The position numbers and the translations under genes are program-made. From positions 27,490 to 91,489 of the forward strand of contig NW_026971292.1 of NCBI RefSeq assembly GCF_963678635.1: a stretch of DNA of 64,000 nucleotides, in the 5' to 3' direction. The stretch comes from Symsagittifera roscoffensis. Its lineage: Eukaryota > Xenacoelomorpha > Acoela > Convolutidae. The notes under the pieces were generated by a model, which saw nothing but the letters and a program-made list of their open reading frames with translations, was not told the origin of the DNA and did no database searches. Below, in pieces: positions 11,281 to 22,829 of the stretch (position 1 is its first letter; every line of letters begins with the position of its first letter).

Positions 11281-12320
11281 CTAGGAACGGCTCTGGACGA
11301 GATATATCAGCGGTTGACAGATTGTAACTTTGGAATGGAAAACCCGGAGCTGGCCATGTTCACCATCGCACTCTTTAACGCGCTGAATCGAGAAGGCCGT
11401 GGGGGCGCCCCCAGAAGTAGTGTTGATGCTAGATTTCGGAGAGTCCGGTACCACCGAGAGAGGTAGAAACAGGCTCATGTGATAGCGACGTGGAGAGATG
11501 TCTGGTCACGCCTTGGCTCGAGAGCCAGGATTGCAAACAAAAAGATTACATGCTAGGGGAGATGTCTATGCCAGTGCGCCCAAACTCCTCCGCGCAGCCT
11601 TTTTCGGATCGAAAAGATCACGCGATGGGCCGGGCTCCTCGTACTCTGCAGATTCACAAAGTGCAGCTCCACCATCAAAGAAGGTGAAAATGAGGGAAAT
11701 TGAGATACAGACGGCAGAAATCAGCAAAATTCTCGAGAAGAGAGATAAGGACTGACAAGAGTTGTGCCCAAAGCTCAACAAGTACAAGGAGAAGGCGAAA
11801 GAAAAAAATGAGTGGAAGACGAAACATTACGAGCTACTGATTACTCTCAAGGAGGAGGAGATAAGGCACCTGAAGGAGATCTACAATGCGAGGGTGATCA
11901 AGTTGTCCCCGGATGTCCTAGCTATGATGAACGCCAAGACCACTACTAAGGCTAAACCTCAGTAGCTTTACACACCAACGCGAGGGTTACGAAAACTGAC
12001 CCCTCGGATACTTACCTGGCGCCGCAGTTTCAGGAAACCTTCAAGCAGGTAGCCAAAGAGAAGATGCATGAAATACATCGAGCGCGGTACCGAATGTCGG
12101 GTAGGATCGTATCTTGCCAACGCGCAGGCCAGTCACCCATCAGGACGGAGAGGTTGACAGATCCCACAAAACCTGCCTGCCCGGTACCGAATGGAACCAA
12201 AGTGAGGTCACGAACTGTCGACATCAGAAATGATCTCAACACCCGGAGGACCCTCGTTCAGGTCGCTGCAGATTACCCAAGGGCTTGTTTGAACGGCATG
12301 AGCTGAAACCCGGCAGCGAT
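11281..12320 (+). pseudogene. Cassette C1-C2 remnant (N-terminal and coiled-coil parts), element A
   Basis: The opening LGTALDEIYQRLTDCNFGME matches MIDAIYRRLMDRDFALED of C1 in element C. The frame at 11,498-11,755 (MSGHALAREPGLQTK, then PPSKKVKMREIEIQTAE) bridges C1 and C2 of element C in one frame, which shows that C1 and C2 are a single coding region broken by a frameshift in C. The part at 11,762-11,965 is rich in Lys and Glu and likely coiled coil. A DPSDTYLAPQFQ segment near 12,001 matches DPSDTLGDPVVE in C. Confidence 0.65.
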
Positions 12321-12880
12321 CCAACAACCGGTACCGACGGGAAGCCAATATCTGATCCTCTGAGTCAACCTAGTGAGGGACTCGACAGATATCCGTCGGT
12401 GGAGCCTCGGTGGCTCAAGTTATCAAGATGATGGAGCTACAAAATGATGATCGGGTGGATTCGCTAATCCTGATGATAGGAACGAATGACGTTTCCAGAA
12501 ACCCAGTCATCCCCGATGAGAAATGGGAACCACTTTTGGTCCGTCTCCTCACTGATATGAAAGTGAAGTATAGACCAAGGCTCGAGGCCTTGTGAACCAT
12601 TCCTCTAAATCCAGACGCCGGCCCACCAATAGCCGCCTTTATGAACGGGAACATGACCCGATGATCAGGAATTTGATTGCCAAAAATTCCAATGAGCTCA
12701 GGTTGATGGACATTGAAAGCGCATGGCGACGGAGGACCACAGTGTCTTATCGAGAGATGGGATATATTTCAAAACCCAGTAGGACAGACAATGGATCAAT
12801 GACGTTTTTCAGACGAAGATACAAGAAATAGAGGTCAAGATAGAGAAAATGGAGGCCGTAACGCTGCTGGCAGGGTATGG
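12270..12880 (+). pseudogene. SGNH-hydrolase-like domain remnant (C3), element A
   Basis: Aligns with the intact SGNH domain at 50,579-51,523. The lead-in PRACLNGMS.NPAAIQQP fits, but block I is ruined: the frame reads LIL-stop-VNLV where C has LILGDSLV, so the nucleophile Ser is Asn and a stop precedes it. Block III is kept as MIGTNDVSRN near 12,474-12,503, with the canonical Asn-Asp. The block V position reads RWDIFQN where C has DGIHFDN, so the His is lost. Dead enzyme; useful as an independent witness that block III is ancestral. Confidence 0.7.
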
Positions 12881-13039
12881 TCTCGTGTACCTCAACCACT
12901 AGCGAATATTCTGGGACCTCTGGCTTCGGAAGCGAATGCTACGCAGCCCACTTTGCAGAACCGACTTGGGAAAAGAAATGGTCCGCAACTGGTAGCTCCC
13001 CAAGTAACCACAAGCGCGCGATTTAGTCTGCAGGGGCAC

Positions 13040-14570
13040 CAGCGGCTCACGAGAACTCGCAAGAAGACCCTGCAGCGATAATCAAAGCCGATCGGATCAG
13101 TGAGTTATTGTGGAACAGACTAGACCCTAGACCCTGGACACCATAAAAGGCGGAACTGTCAATGAAACTGAATACGCTAAAGTGTTGTGCGGACCCGAAG
13201 AAAAAACTCAAAGGATACCGAATATCAGGCGTGGATTGGCTTTTTGCACAAGAGGAGCGATTTAGTTCTGCCACCTCCTTGAGGCCGGTGGATCTGGAGG
13301 GTTTGCCCAGGCATAACACAATGAGAATCTGAACACGATATCATTGACGGACGTCCGTCATCAAGCGAGGGAAAGAGCAATACCGAGCCGGACAGGGAAG
13401 TTTCTAGGGGAAAACAAACCCAATAACAAACATCACAAAATGGCAATTTGCTAAGCCCCCGGGGACAGCAAGCGGGCGAATACTCTAGGGCTTACCCCCG
13501 TTTGATTTCAGTGGGAGGTGATGAGAAGAGATATGCGCACCTGGAGTCACCGAAAGGTGACAGCCTGTTTGCGACATTTGATCCTCTCGAAATGAAGTTG
13601 GGGAAAATCTTGATAGCGGCTATCTCCGACTAGCTGTACACGCCCGCTCACTCTTTTGGCCGGACTGGGACAAGCGGTGGGAATGGCAATGGGTGTACAG
13701 AAGGTGATGAACATGGACCCACAGGTTGTCATAATATAGCAGGATCGAATGAACACTTGCAGAGTAGAGGTTTGTTGAATGGCCTGGTTGACGGCTCGTC
13801 CCCAAGCTCAGAGGTCAATAGAGAGGCAGTCATGACAATTCTTTCCGCAATGACGGGAGCTGAGAAGTCAATACGACGCTGTGAGGCAACTGGTCAAAGT
13901 TGATTACATACTGTCTCCTGGATACGTCTTACTACCCGAGCCTCTGCGGTTTGTGTGTGCGATGGTTGTCTTGCTTGCGGAAGGACTATTTGACATAGTC
14001 ATACCGGCACCGCATCGACAAGTTGATCCCAACCTTTACTACCCCTTTCGTTCAGATTTCCCTGAAGTATGGTCGGACATATCGAGCGCGATCCAAGTAA
14101 TTAAGGACCACAGCAGGATGAGGGGCTGGGACTGGGATTTTCATAATTTGGCCGACAGCTGACAATGAGGCCAGGAGTGAGTGACGATAAGGCCAGGAGT
14201 GAATGACTTATGGTCAAGGAGGCCACGAGTTAGTGTATCGACTGGCAAACAACCTATGATTTAGGTAGGTAGATTACGTGAGGGACGAAAAGGGGACCAC
14301 GGTGAGAAGGATGGCTAATTTCACAGAAGAGTACCCTAGGGCTATGGCCTTGAGGACGAAGCCTCATACCAATCCTTGGCTGTATCTGTACCCACGACTA
14401 TGCAGATTGGGACAAGACGCCTTCGATGATGCCCCAGTGTTGGTGAGAGAAACTCATCATTATTTAAAGAGTATCCTATATGTGAGAGAAGAGGCGGGCG
14501 CAATTATGTTACAATTGATGCATGAAACAAACACGATGTCTTGGGATCGGTTCCAGGCAGACGTGCTGGC
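13040..14570 (+). pseudogene. Cassette C4 remnant, element A
   Basis: Matches the 484-codon C4 ORF of element C over most of its length. The N-terminal part reads YRISGVDWLFAQEERFSSAT near 13,219-13,278 against YSITGVDWLIAAGINFSSTT. The middle (13,881-14,162) has LSPGYVLLPEPLRFVCAMVV and PEVWSDISSAIQVIKDHSR. The end (14,278-14,520) has AMALRTKPHTNPWLYLYPR. The SGNH-like segment with GIHDHLHSRG in C is not readable here (about 13,640-13,880 is scrambled). Short direct repeats around 14,164-14,230 (AGGCCA..GAGTGA) mark a small internal rearrangement. Confidence 0.7.
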
Positions 14571-15240
14571 AACGAGAGCCGAATACGAGAGGTCCGATGC
14601 AATCCTCGCGGGGATGGGAATGGGGTGGTCACCCGCGTTCCTCAGCAGTTGCTATCCCAGGGCTTCGAGACACCTAATAGCCAACTTAGTGAGGGATATC
14701 AGAAAGTAATCTATTGGCCTTTTGCTGGCACAATATGTAACCTTGGACATGAGAGCTTTGTGAAGGGACCAGTGGTCCTCTTTAACCAGGAACTAACTTA
14801 CCTCCGGTTGGATGGCCTTCTCACACTGATAGTGATGACTTATGATCGATTGGGTGACCGATTCGTATTGCTGAGATATCCGGAACAGTTGCATGGATCG
14901 AGGAGAGTTTTTGAGGCACAGATGGAGACAGCCTCCTACAAAAGATAAGGGATTGGAGGAACCTGCTCCTTCAATATCAGAAGCCCAACGGGGAGGATAA
15001 ACCTGTCTCCGATGAAAAGGAACAGAAAAGGTGTGGGGGCATGCCCCTGATGACCGATTTGGCCCTCGTGATGCGGATCGATCCGTTAGCTTTGATCATT
15101 GGGTTGAGAGAGTTCGTCACAGTGGTCCAAGGGCATACTGTAATGCAAGTGCTTTCACACGTGCAAGTGAAGGAGTACAGACAATCGGTCCTCTATGTGA
15201 ACCTTGTATCAGTAGCAGATTTTTCGGTGCTGAAATGGGT
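14521..15240 (+). pseudogene. Cassette C5 remnant, element A
   Basis: Frames 14,278-14,709, 14,541-14,948 and 15,041-15,373 together match C5 of element C. Markers are SHESFVKGPVVLF-like GHESFVKGPVVLF against GAESFVKGPVMLL, then LRLDGLLTLI against LRLDRLLTLV, and MPLMTDLALVMRIDPLALII against MPLLTDLSLAMRTDPLALIR. At the C5/C6 junction A reads KWVEQ where C reads NW-stop-EQ, so C5 and C6 are one coding region. Function unknown. Confidence 0.7.
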
Positions 15241-16600
15241 GGAGCAACGGGAACTGAGAAGACTGGCGAGCCAGGATAGATTATTTGGAAGGCTGGACGC
15301 TGATGGATTTCAACAACAGCTTTTAATGTCGAATGGGCGGCGAAGATCCTTCGAACGTCCAGTTCAGTCCTAGGATCTGGAATTTACGAGCAGTCGTCAA
15401 GTGTACAAAGAGCGCAGTGAAAATCCCGGCTTGGCCGCAGACATATGCTCATGTGAAGAAACATCAGGAGACGTGGTTGGCGGGTTCAAGTCCACTGACG
15501 GATAGTTGCCCCCAAATACACTGAACAGTAGGACGCTGATGGGGGCAAACAGTCCTGCTTTTGCACCGCAATTCGGAGCCGCGCAGGAAGTGGAGGAGAG
15601 AATGCTGAAGTGGGGTGAGGGAAATTCAGCCGCGCTTCATTAGTTGGAACGCTGCAGCTCTACACACTTTTGATTCACCTTTCCTGATATATGGAGTCGG
15701 AAAAAGATTAAAGCTATACCATCACGGAAGCCCGAGGTGTCTACAGGTGATTGGAACGATGTGTACTCACCAGCCAACGATAGGTATAGATTGAGGTGGC
15801 CTAGGCGAGAGACGGTGGTGATGCTGGAAGTGGCAAAAGAGCCGAGGCGAGGCATCTATCTGACGATAGAGGAAGAGATGTCGCATGGTGAGGAACTGAG
15901 GAACCTTTAGAAATTGTCATAAATGACGAGGTGTTTTAACAGGCGCGAGACCTGATGATACCAGCTCGGCCAGACTCAGGAGCTGATATGCGCCAAGGCA
16001 ACTCTGCGCCGGGACCCAAGCCAGATGATGAGGTAAACGATGAAAACACAAATAAAGAGAACGAACGAGAGGATGATCCCATGGAGGACAAGGGTGACAA
16101 GGTGACCGAAATCGACCTGTGAGCCCTGGAGAGAGATATCCCGGAGCATGTTTTTAATGATGCGGAAGATGTTGGAGCGAATGAAACACTGATGCTGATG
16201 ACGCCATCGTCATTTATGTCGCCCACCAAAGAACCCCCAGTGAATTTTTTTACCGTATAGCCAATGTCCATAATGGAGGCACATCAGAGAAGAGACAGGT
16301 CCAAGCTAATATGCGAATCTCCTCCAAGGCGGAGGATTGATGAATCAAGGAGAGTTGCATTCTTCCTGAGCACGTTGCCAGAGGAAGAATGGGAACGGTA
16401 TCAAAGCGAACTTGAGAAGAAGACTGGAGAAGTGTGGACGTGGGTTGCTTTCATGGAGAGCACCGGGGACGTGATCCGGAGAATTCGTGATGATACTGGG
16501 ATTGAACATTGGGAAAAATTCAATTAGTGGGATCATTCAAGAAATATTGGGGAAAACGATTCGACCCACTGAATCGGATCGTCTGACCGAGTCAGTCACG
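15236..16600 (+). pseudogene. Cassette C6 remnant, element A
   Basis: The clearest match is 16,264-16,527, where PPRRRIDESRRVAFFLSTLP and EEEWERYQSE align with SPRRRRIEGAARVPFLGTLP and EEEWEVHHRD in the 571-codon C6 of element C. The preceding 15,640-16,260 is in several frames and includes an acidic stretch, as in C. No known domain. Many stops. Confidence 0.65.
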
Positions 16601-17420
16601 GAAGAAAGCGCTGAGGAGAATCCGGTTGTGCAAGACCAGCCTGTAAAAAAACCAACAAGGGGCTGAAGAAAAACAAGTCCATGGTGATAAAGCTCAAGAG
16701 CAGATTAAACGAAGGTTGTGTAATCAAAAGCAGCCGCAGTAGTGATGTCGCTGGCAATAGTGCCCTGTTCGAATGAGAACGGACAAGGGTGTGGTGCCAC
16801 GCATGGCAGGAGAGAGAAAGAGAATCTGGTGCCACTAAAATTGTCAGCAGGACTGATATCCACAGCCTCAAAAGCGAGGAAAAACGAGAGGACCCTGGCT
16901 GACAGCAGACTGGAAATGGAGGTTATCAGGCAGTGTGATTCCTTTGAGCTGGAAGACTACAAACCATTCCAGCGAACATAGCGAAAATGAAACTGGAGGA
17001 ACAGCTCGACGTGGTGATAAAGCATGCCCGAGTCAGTTCACATGGGCGATCCTGCTGGTTGCTATGTGGAAATGTTGAAGGCGAGGAACTCCGCGAGAGG
17101 ACATTTGATGGCATGGCATGATAAGCAAGTCATGTAGGAGTACCTGTGTTATTGATGGGTTCAAACCTAAAAGGGAAAAAGTATGGCACCGTGATGTCAT
17201 CGAAAGCGAATGAAGACGGCCTGGAGCTGCTTGTAAAAGTTTCCTGGAGGAAGACCCTCCAAAAGTATTTCCACGAGACAATGCGCACACCTTCGTCAGT
17301 AACGGCGTATATTCATAAACCATGTGTCAGGACAGATCTACAAGTGATTCTGGTGTGGTCTCTTGTTAGGAAAAGAGACAGGAGTATGAAGTCACCATCG
17401 ACACCAAAGCGAGGGAGTAA
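16600..17420 (+). pseudogene. Cassette C7 remnant, element A
   Basis: The frame at 16,742-16,981 ends with LEMEVIRQCDSFELEDYKPF, which matches LEIEILSQCGEITMKDFKPT of C7 in element C. The frame at 17,146-17,433 contains YIHKPCVRTDLQVILVWSLV against HALMAVPCVRTELQLRFAWC. It runs on in frame context into C8, a part that element C has lost at 46,071. Confidence 0.6.
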
Positions 17421-17423
17421 CAA

Positions 17424-18270
17424 TTGGAACTGATGGAAGCTCTGAAACGGAAAGATGCGATTTGCTTTGTGAAGTTCGTGGTAGATTGTATCCCCACTCC
17501 GGTGCTAGAGGAAAGCGTGAAGGCTATCAGACAAAGAAGAGTAAAGCGGGAAGAGATCTTGTTGATAGCATTGTTGGAACTCTATCAAGATATCCCACTA
17601 CGGATCCCGGCGAAGGAGCTGAACGATCTCGATAGCTACTGGAGGTTGGAGGAAATCAGGAGATGCTCCATCAAAGAATTGACTATCACTGGAGAATTGC
17701 GGGAAATTGTCAGGAGCCTGAAGAAATATGCGACGTTAGGGAAGCAGAGATCCTTCCAGTATGTGCCAGGTGTGCCTGGAATGGCCAACAAAGAGGACAG
17801 GGACTGGTGATTTGACTTTGAGCAAGCGGTAATCGTGGATTTCTGGGTGAAGAGAGTGCGGGGACTGGGGATGATAACGTCTGAACAGCTGCAGTTGGGA
17901 ATAGTTTTGGAGGAGCAATTGGTCGAATTCTACGTTCCCAAATAGGAAGAGCAGGTGAGCTTTGAGTGTGGTTCGTGGGATGGTCCTGAAGACCAGTCTA
18001 GTGACGATGTGGGAGCTCCTGGAATCTTCATGAAACCCAATTACGAATGGGGGTCTCGTCGATGACGTTGAGAGCGACGATGAGAGCCCGCATGACTTAG
18101 CAATGTTTCACCACTTGCTGGCCTTGAAAGGGAAGAAGCAGAGGGATAAATCACTTCCCGAGTGATTGGGTGGAAACAGGTACCTGCCTGGCCGCCAACT
18201 GTAGACTAGAAGGGGTCACTGCTTGGAAACTCTGGCCGAACAAGATTGCCAGTTGGCGAGGCTATTCGGG
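17424..18270 (+). pseudogene. Cassette C8 remnant, element A
   Basis: An open stretch of 128 codons (17,424-17,810) of Leu/Glu/Lys-rich, mainly helical composition has no full counterpart elsewhere in the window. Just after it, LQLGIVLEEQLVEFYVPK near 17,890-17,943 matches KLGLVLEEKVTTPSVPK at the start of the cassette pieces in the tandem units (40,797 and 44,829). This places C8 directly before C9 and shows where the tandem units were cut out of the cassette. No domain recognised. Confidence 0.6.
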
Positions 18271-18289
18271 AGGCTAAGCATGTAGGACA

Positions 18290-19755
18290 GGGCGAGATGG
18301 AAATAGTTGCAGACTGCCACAGGGTTACTGATGTGAACTTAGTAACTGCTTTGGGGTTCTACAGTATGACGAGCTCCATAGAATGACTGGAACGTCTCGA
18401 GAGGATATATGAGTTAGTGAGCGCCCTGAGCGTGGAAGTGTTTCCGGGGTCATTGCAGACTGAGCAGAAAAATTGAAGCTGGCGAGAAGCTCTCGAGAAA
18501 AAAATGAACCTGAGGCATAGCGAAGGATATCACAAGACAATTGGCTCCAGGTACCTGGTGGAATCCAGTTCGGCACTATACTGCAACAGCAAATACCTGA
18601 CGCACCTTGATAGTTGATGCCAGAACACAGCATCGGTTGATTGATCACATCTTTTCTGTGCCCAAGTGCGTGCAATTATCGAATTTGTCTGAAAAATCCA
18701 ATGAACTAATGGCGAAGATCCTTCGGGCAGTCCTGGAGAGGTCTAGAGACGCATTAGAAAAGATAGGAGGAAAAAACTTCGTGAAATTGCTTGACGGAAA
18801 CGTCAGTGAATTTCAGAAGAAGAAAGCTGGTGGAATGATTGCAAAAGTTTTCTTTACAATTAATGTGAAGGATGAAACGCATAAGATGATGATGGAAATA
18901 GAGCCACTGCTTATGGCATTGGATTATCGAACCTGGAGGAACATCCTACTGACTCACGGGGAGTACCCATGTCACTGCCTGGCGCAGACGTTTTGGTACC
19001 CCATTAGAGCGAACTTAGAAACATAGTCTCAGTATGGGATGCTGGAGAACTATTTTCCATGTGATTGCCTGATCAAGCCCATAAAAGGTCGATATTGGCG
19101 GTCAGTGCCATGTTAGCAGTGAAGTGGCTTGAGGACAATACAGGAACGAGTGAGCAGTAGATGGCAGTACCGACTCCTGAGCAACTGAGTAAAATGAGTG
19201 TCAGCAAGAAACTGGATCTGTATAAGACCACCTGCAAAAATCTGAGGATACCCAAAGCCATCGAAATGATTTGGACAAGACAGAGAATGATGCCTTGGTT
19301 CCGTGCCGTGATGAAGGTATGTGTATATGAACGCGCGAAGCATCATATTTCCTGAAATACGGAGGCCCATCAATCTTCCAGCTGAAAATAGGACCGGGAG
19401 CCTAAGAGAGTGCAATCCTGACGCATAGGAGCGCCAAAAGGACAGCTGGGAAACGGGTGGCTGGAAAGCCTTGTACCACTGAAAATGAGAAAAAGGAGGT
19501 CTTACGAGCTGACCTGGAGCGGAACGTGAGCCTGGTTTGCGCAATAGCTTCTGCAGGAACCGAGTGCAAAAAGTTAAAGCAGATCTACTGCCCTGTTGCA
19601 AGCAGAGATTGCTGGAACAAGAAAATTGGGGCACGGCTCTCAACTCTGTTGACATTCTGCAGAAAGTGCTGGAAGATAGCGATATGGGTGAACGGGAACA
19701 AGAAGCAATGGAGTTAGAGTTGAAGGCGAGACGGAACAGAAGTGAAGAGAATTGA
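18290..19755 (+). pseudogene. Cassette C9 remnant, first copy, element A
   Basis: Matches C9 of the tandem units. VADCHRVTDVNLVTALGFYS near 18,305-18,364 equals IADCHGGTEVNLVTALGFYS. The frame 18,607-19,026 (FSVPKCVQLSNLSEKSNELM; EIEPLLMALDYRTWRNILLT; PCHCLAQTFWYP) and frames 19,161-19,355 and 19,457-19,755 (QRMMPWFRAVMKV; LERNVSLVCAI; CCKQR in another frame) follow the 276-codon C9 ORF at 43,365-44,195. Four or more breaks. Codons 18,607-19,026 form the longest open part. Confidence 0.7.
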
Positions 19756-20275
19756 AAAACTCAACTTTTATAGTGCGTGAAGAATTGACCAAGTCAACGA
19801 AGGTTGATTATTGAAAATTTTAATTATTTTGTTTTGTTCAAGTCTAATTAGACCAGATTTTGAAACTGTTATGAGTTGTTATCTGAAACTTTTAAATTGC
19901 ATTGGAGAACTTCTTTTTATCATTGCTTATTTATGCAGGCCTTAGATGAGGATATTAACCAATTTAAACCTGACTGAAGTTTTAATTATGTATAAGAAAC
20001 ATCTTCACTTTGTGGCGACCTGGTAGAGTTTGGGTACGCTCGCTCAAGGAGGGTGGGTACCTCATACCTTTCCTAGCCACAGAGTTTTTTAATTTTAATT
20101 TTGAGGGCAACGGCATAAATGAAAAGTTTTACTTTGTGAGTAACTCTAAGTTAATTATAACGGGTTCGTGGCCGTGTCACTTCCCAAACCTTTTTAAATC
20201 AGCGAGAGTGAAAAATATTTTCATGGTGGAGTGACGTAAGTTGTTAGAAAAGGTATTTTATCTGAGACACTCCTC

Positions 20276-21480
20276 ATGATAGTTGATGCCAGAACGCAGC
20301 ATCGGTTGACTGATCAATTCTTTTCTGTTCTCAAGTGCGTTAAATTACCGAAGTTGTCTGAAAAATCCAATGAATTAATGGCGAAGATCCTTCGGGCAGT
20401 CCTGGAGAGGTCTAGAGTCGAAATTGAAAAGGTAGTAGGAGAAAACTTTGTGAAATTGGGCGACGGAAACGTCAGTGATTTTCAAAAGAAGAAAGCTGGT
20501 GGAATGATTGCGAAAGATTTCCCTACAATTAATGTGAAGGATGAAACGCAACAGATGACGATGGAAATAGAGCCACTGCTGAGTGCATTGGGTTATCGAA
20601 CCTGGAGGAACATCCTGCTGTCTCATGATTAGTACCCGTGTCACTGCCTGCCGCAGACGTTTTGGTACCCCATATAGAGCGAACTTACAAACATAGTCTT
20701 AGTATGGGATGCTGGAGAACTATTTTCCATGTGGTTGCCTGATCAAACCCAGAATGAGTCGATATTGGTGGTCAATGCCATGTTAGCAGTGAAGTGGCTT
20801 GAGGATAATACAGGAACGAGCGAGCAGGAGATGGCAGTACCGACTCCCGAGCAACTGAGTAAAGTGAGTGTCAGCAGGAAACTGGATCTGTTCGGACAAA
20901 CCGAGAATGATGCCTTGGTTCCGTGCCGTGATGCCATTATGGGTATCTGAACGCGCGAAGCATCATATTTCCTGAAATACGGAGGCCCATCAATCTTTCG
21001 GACAAGACCGAGAATGATGCCTTGGTTCCGTGCCGTGATGACATTATGGGTATCTGAACGCGCGAAGCATCATATTTCCTGAAATACGGAGGCCCATCAA
21101 TCTTTCCAGCTGAATATAGGACCGGGAGCCTATGAGAGAGCAATCCTGACGCATCGGAGCGCCAAAACGACAGCTGGGAAACGGGTGGCTGGAATGCCTT
21201 GTACCACTGAAAACGAGAAAAAGTTGGTCTTACGAGTTGACCTGGAGCGGAACGTTAGCCTGTGTTTGCACAACAGCTTCTGTAGGAGCCGTGTCAAAAA
21301 GGTTAAAGTAGAGATTGCTGGAACAAGAAAATTGGGGTACGGTTCTCAACTCTGTTGACATTCTGCAGAAAGTGCTGGAAGATAGCGAGATGGGTGAACG
21401 GGAACAAGAAGCAATGGAGTAAGAGTTGAAGGCGAGACGGAACAGAAGTGCAAAGAACTGAAAAACTCAATTTATATAGT
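20276..21480 (+). pseudogene. Cassette C9 remnant, second copy, element A
   Basis: Second unit of the tandem duplication. The frame 20,276-20,632 repeats the first copy with about ten per cent amino-acid change (FSVLKCVKLPKLSEKSNELM). A 106-base tandem duplication (20,892-21,103) and several stops break the remainder, and the CCKQR stretch is deleted near 21,300. Confidence 0.7.
20892..21103 (+). repeat. Tandem 106-base duplication
   Basis: Two units, 20,892-20,997 and 20,998-21,103, each start TCGGACAA and contain GCCTTGGTTCCGTGCCGTGA. They differ at only a few positions, so this event is younger than the surrounding 1.67 kb duplication. Confidence 0.9.
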
Positions 21481-22307
21481 TCGTGAAAACTTGACCAAGT
21501 CAACGAAGGTTGATTTTTGAAACTTTCAAATTTTTTTGTTTTGTTTAGGTCTAGTCAGAACAGATTTTGAAACTGTTATGATTTGTTATCTGAGATTTTT
21601 AAATTGCAATGGAGAACTTTAGTTTATCAGTGCTTATTTATGCGGGCCTTAGATGAGGATTTTAACCTATTTAAAAGTTTGTGGCGACCTGGTAGGGCTT
21701 GGGTACGCTCGCTCGAGGAGGGTGGGTACCTCATGTCTTTCCTAGCCACAGAGCTTTTTAATTTTAATTTTGAGGGCAACTGCATAAATGAAAGGTTTTA
21801 CTTTGTGAGTAACTCTAAGTTAATTATAACGGGTGCGTGGCCGTGTCACTTCCCAAACCTTTTTAAATCAGCAAGAGTGAATTTCATTTTCATGGTGGAG
21901 TGACGTAAGTTGTCAGAAAAGGAATTTTTTCTAGGACGCTCCTCATTGTGCATGTTATGTGAAACTGTTGGAAGGCAGTGAAATGTAGTACGATGCTATG
22001 TATGAGACGCGGTGAGTTGATGTGACGTGCATAAATTTCAATTTCTGATGCGATTTGTAATTTGATTATTGAAAATAACCCGGAGTTATAGGTTCAATGG
22101 GGACATTGAGGGTACTGTCTGGGGAGTCTATGCATTCCCTCCGGACTGGCACAGACGGAAATCAGTTAAAATGAAGTAATACAGAAACGAAGCCTCTTAT
22201 CATGATAACAAGACAAGATAAGGAGCTTATCTAAAGAAGATTGAACCGATCGAAGGTCCAGTGGGAGGTCCGGAACGGATTCTAACCCTCCTGTACCACG
22301 GAATTGG

Positions 22308-22328
22308 GGAGATAACGACGTTATCTCC
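22308..22328. other. Perfect inverted repeat in LTR
   Basis: GGAGATAAC, loop GAC, GTTATCTCC: 9-base arms with a 3-base loop. It lies in the 3' LTR part of element A. The tandem-unit LTRs keep only one arm (near 37,683). Confidence 0.6.
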
Positions 22329-22384
22329 GGCAGAATACGGAATTAGAGGCCCGGTGCCCAGAGACTGTGAGATATTGAAAATGA

Positions 22385-22516
22385 TACTGTAATGCCCTGA
22401 ACGGTTTAATTAACTCCAGTATTGTTTAGTATTTCAGAGCAAGAGCAACACTTCAGCTACTGTAAGGCCCTGAAAGGATTAATTAACTCCAGTATTGTTT
22501 AGTATTTCAGAGCATG
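22385..22516. repeat. Tandem repeat, 73-base period, about 1.8 units
   Basis: TACTGTAATGCCCTGAACGG at 22,385 recurs as TACTGTAAGGCCCTGAAAGG at 22,458, each followed by TTAATTAACTCCAGTATTGT and TTTAGTATTTCAGAGCA. Confidence 0.85.
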
Positions 22517-22550
22517 AGTAGTTACAGTCGAGGAAAGAGTCAATCCATCC

Positions 22551-22829
22551 CTATTGGATTTGGTATATAACTGTCACTGAAAATATGGTTAATTATGGTT
22601 GTCTAGCCGTGTTTTTAATAGCAGTTACTTTGCCCTTAACAGACCAGAAAAACAACTGGCTAGAACTAGACGATTAAAAACGAGTAGAAATAATGTAACT
22701 GACATCAGCCAGTTGTCAATAGGCCGTGTTTGTTAAAATTTCTTTTCCGTGACCTCAGATTTTATCAGAGTCTACACTCAAGCCCCTTTTGCCTTCCATG
22801 CTCAAGAGTCATGCTCAAGAACCAACCCC
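22551..22829. other. Junction zone between converging elements A and B
   Basis: About 280 bases with no gene. Element A ends on the left and element B coding remnants begin on the right in the opposite orientation. I could not assign the sequence to either LTR with confidence. Confidence 0.4.

Larger units (their letters stand above)
18606..21955 (+). repeat. Direct tandem duplication of about 1.67 kb (18,606-20,274 and 20,275-21,955)
   Basis: Both units start with GATAGTTGATGCCAGAAC and end with a CATGGTGGAGTGACGTAAGT stretch followed by GCTCCTCAT or CACTCCTCAT. The unit spans the C-terminal C9 coding part and about 500 bases after it, including GTGGCGACCTGGTAG near 20,012 and 21,680. The copies differ by scattered substitutions and small indels, so the duplication is not new. 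Confidence 0.85.
1..22550 (+). mobile_element. Element A: giant Ty3/gypsy-like LTR element with accessory cassette, decayed
   Basis: A single plus-oriented element is inferred from the order: LTR end, leader, gag, protease, RT, RNase H, integrase, acidic tail, ORFx, cassette C1 to C9, 3' LTR part. Every coding part aligns by eye with the minus-strand elements B and C in the same order. The left end matches, inverted, the right end of the window, and the stretch after 21,956 matches the LTR at 36.2-38.7 kb. The element is dead: nearly every domain has stops or frameshifts, and parts of gag, protease and integrase are deleted. The 5' LTR runs off the left edge of the window. The right boundary is uncertain by a few hundred bases. 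Confidence 0.75.
21956..22550 (+). repeat. Element A 3' LTR, partial
   Basis: Read on the plus strand, this stretch follows the LTR of the tandem units read on the minus strand. AAATGTAGTACGATGC matches CAATGTAGTATTATGC, GAGTTGATGTGACGTG matches GAGTCGATATGACGTG, and TTCAATGGGGACATTGA is shared exactly with the complement of 38,119-38,136. The match continues through CTGTCTGGGGAGT (complement of the 38,103 motif) and TTATCTCC near 22,320-22,328. The LTR is therefore downstream of the cassette, not downstream of pol. It is truncated before its A-rich end. Confidence 0.7.
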
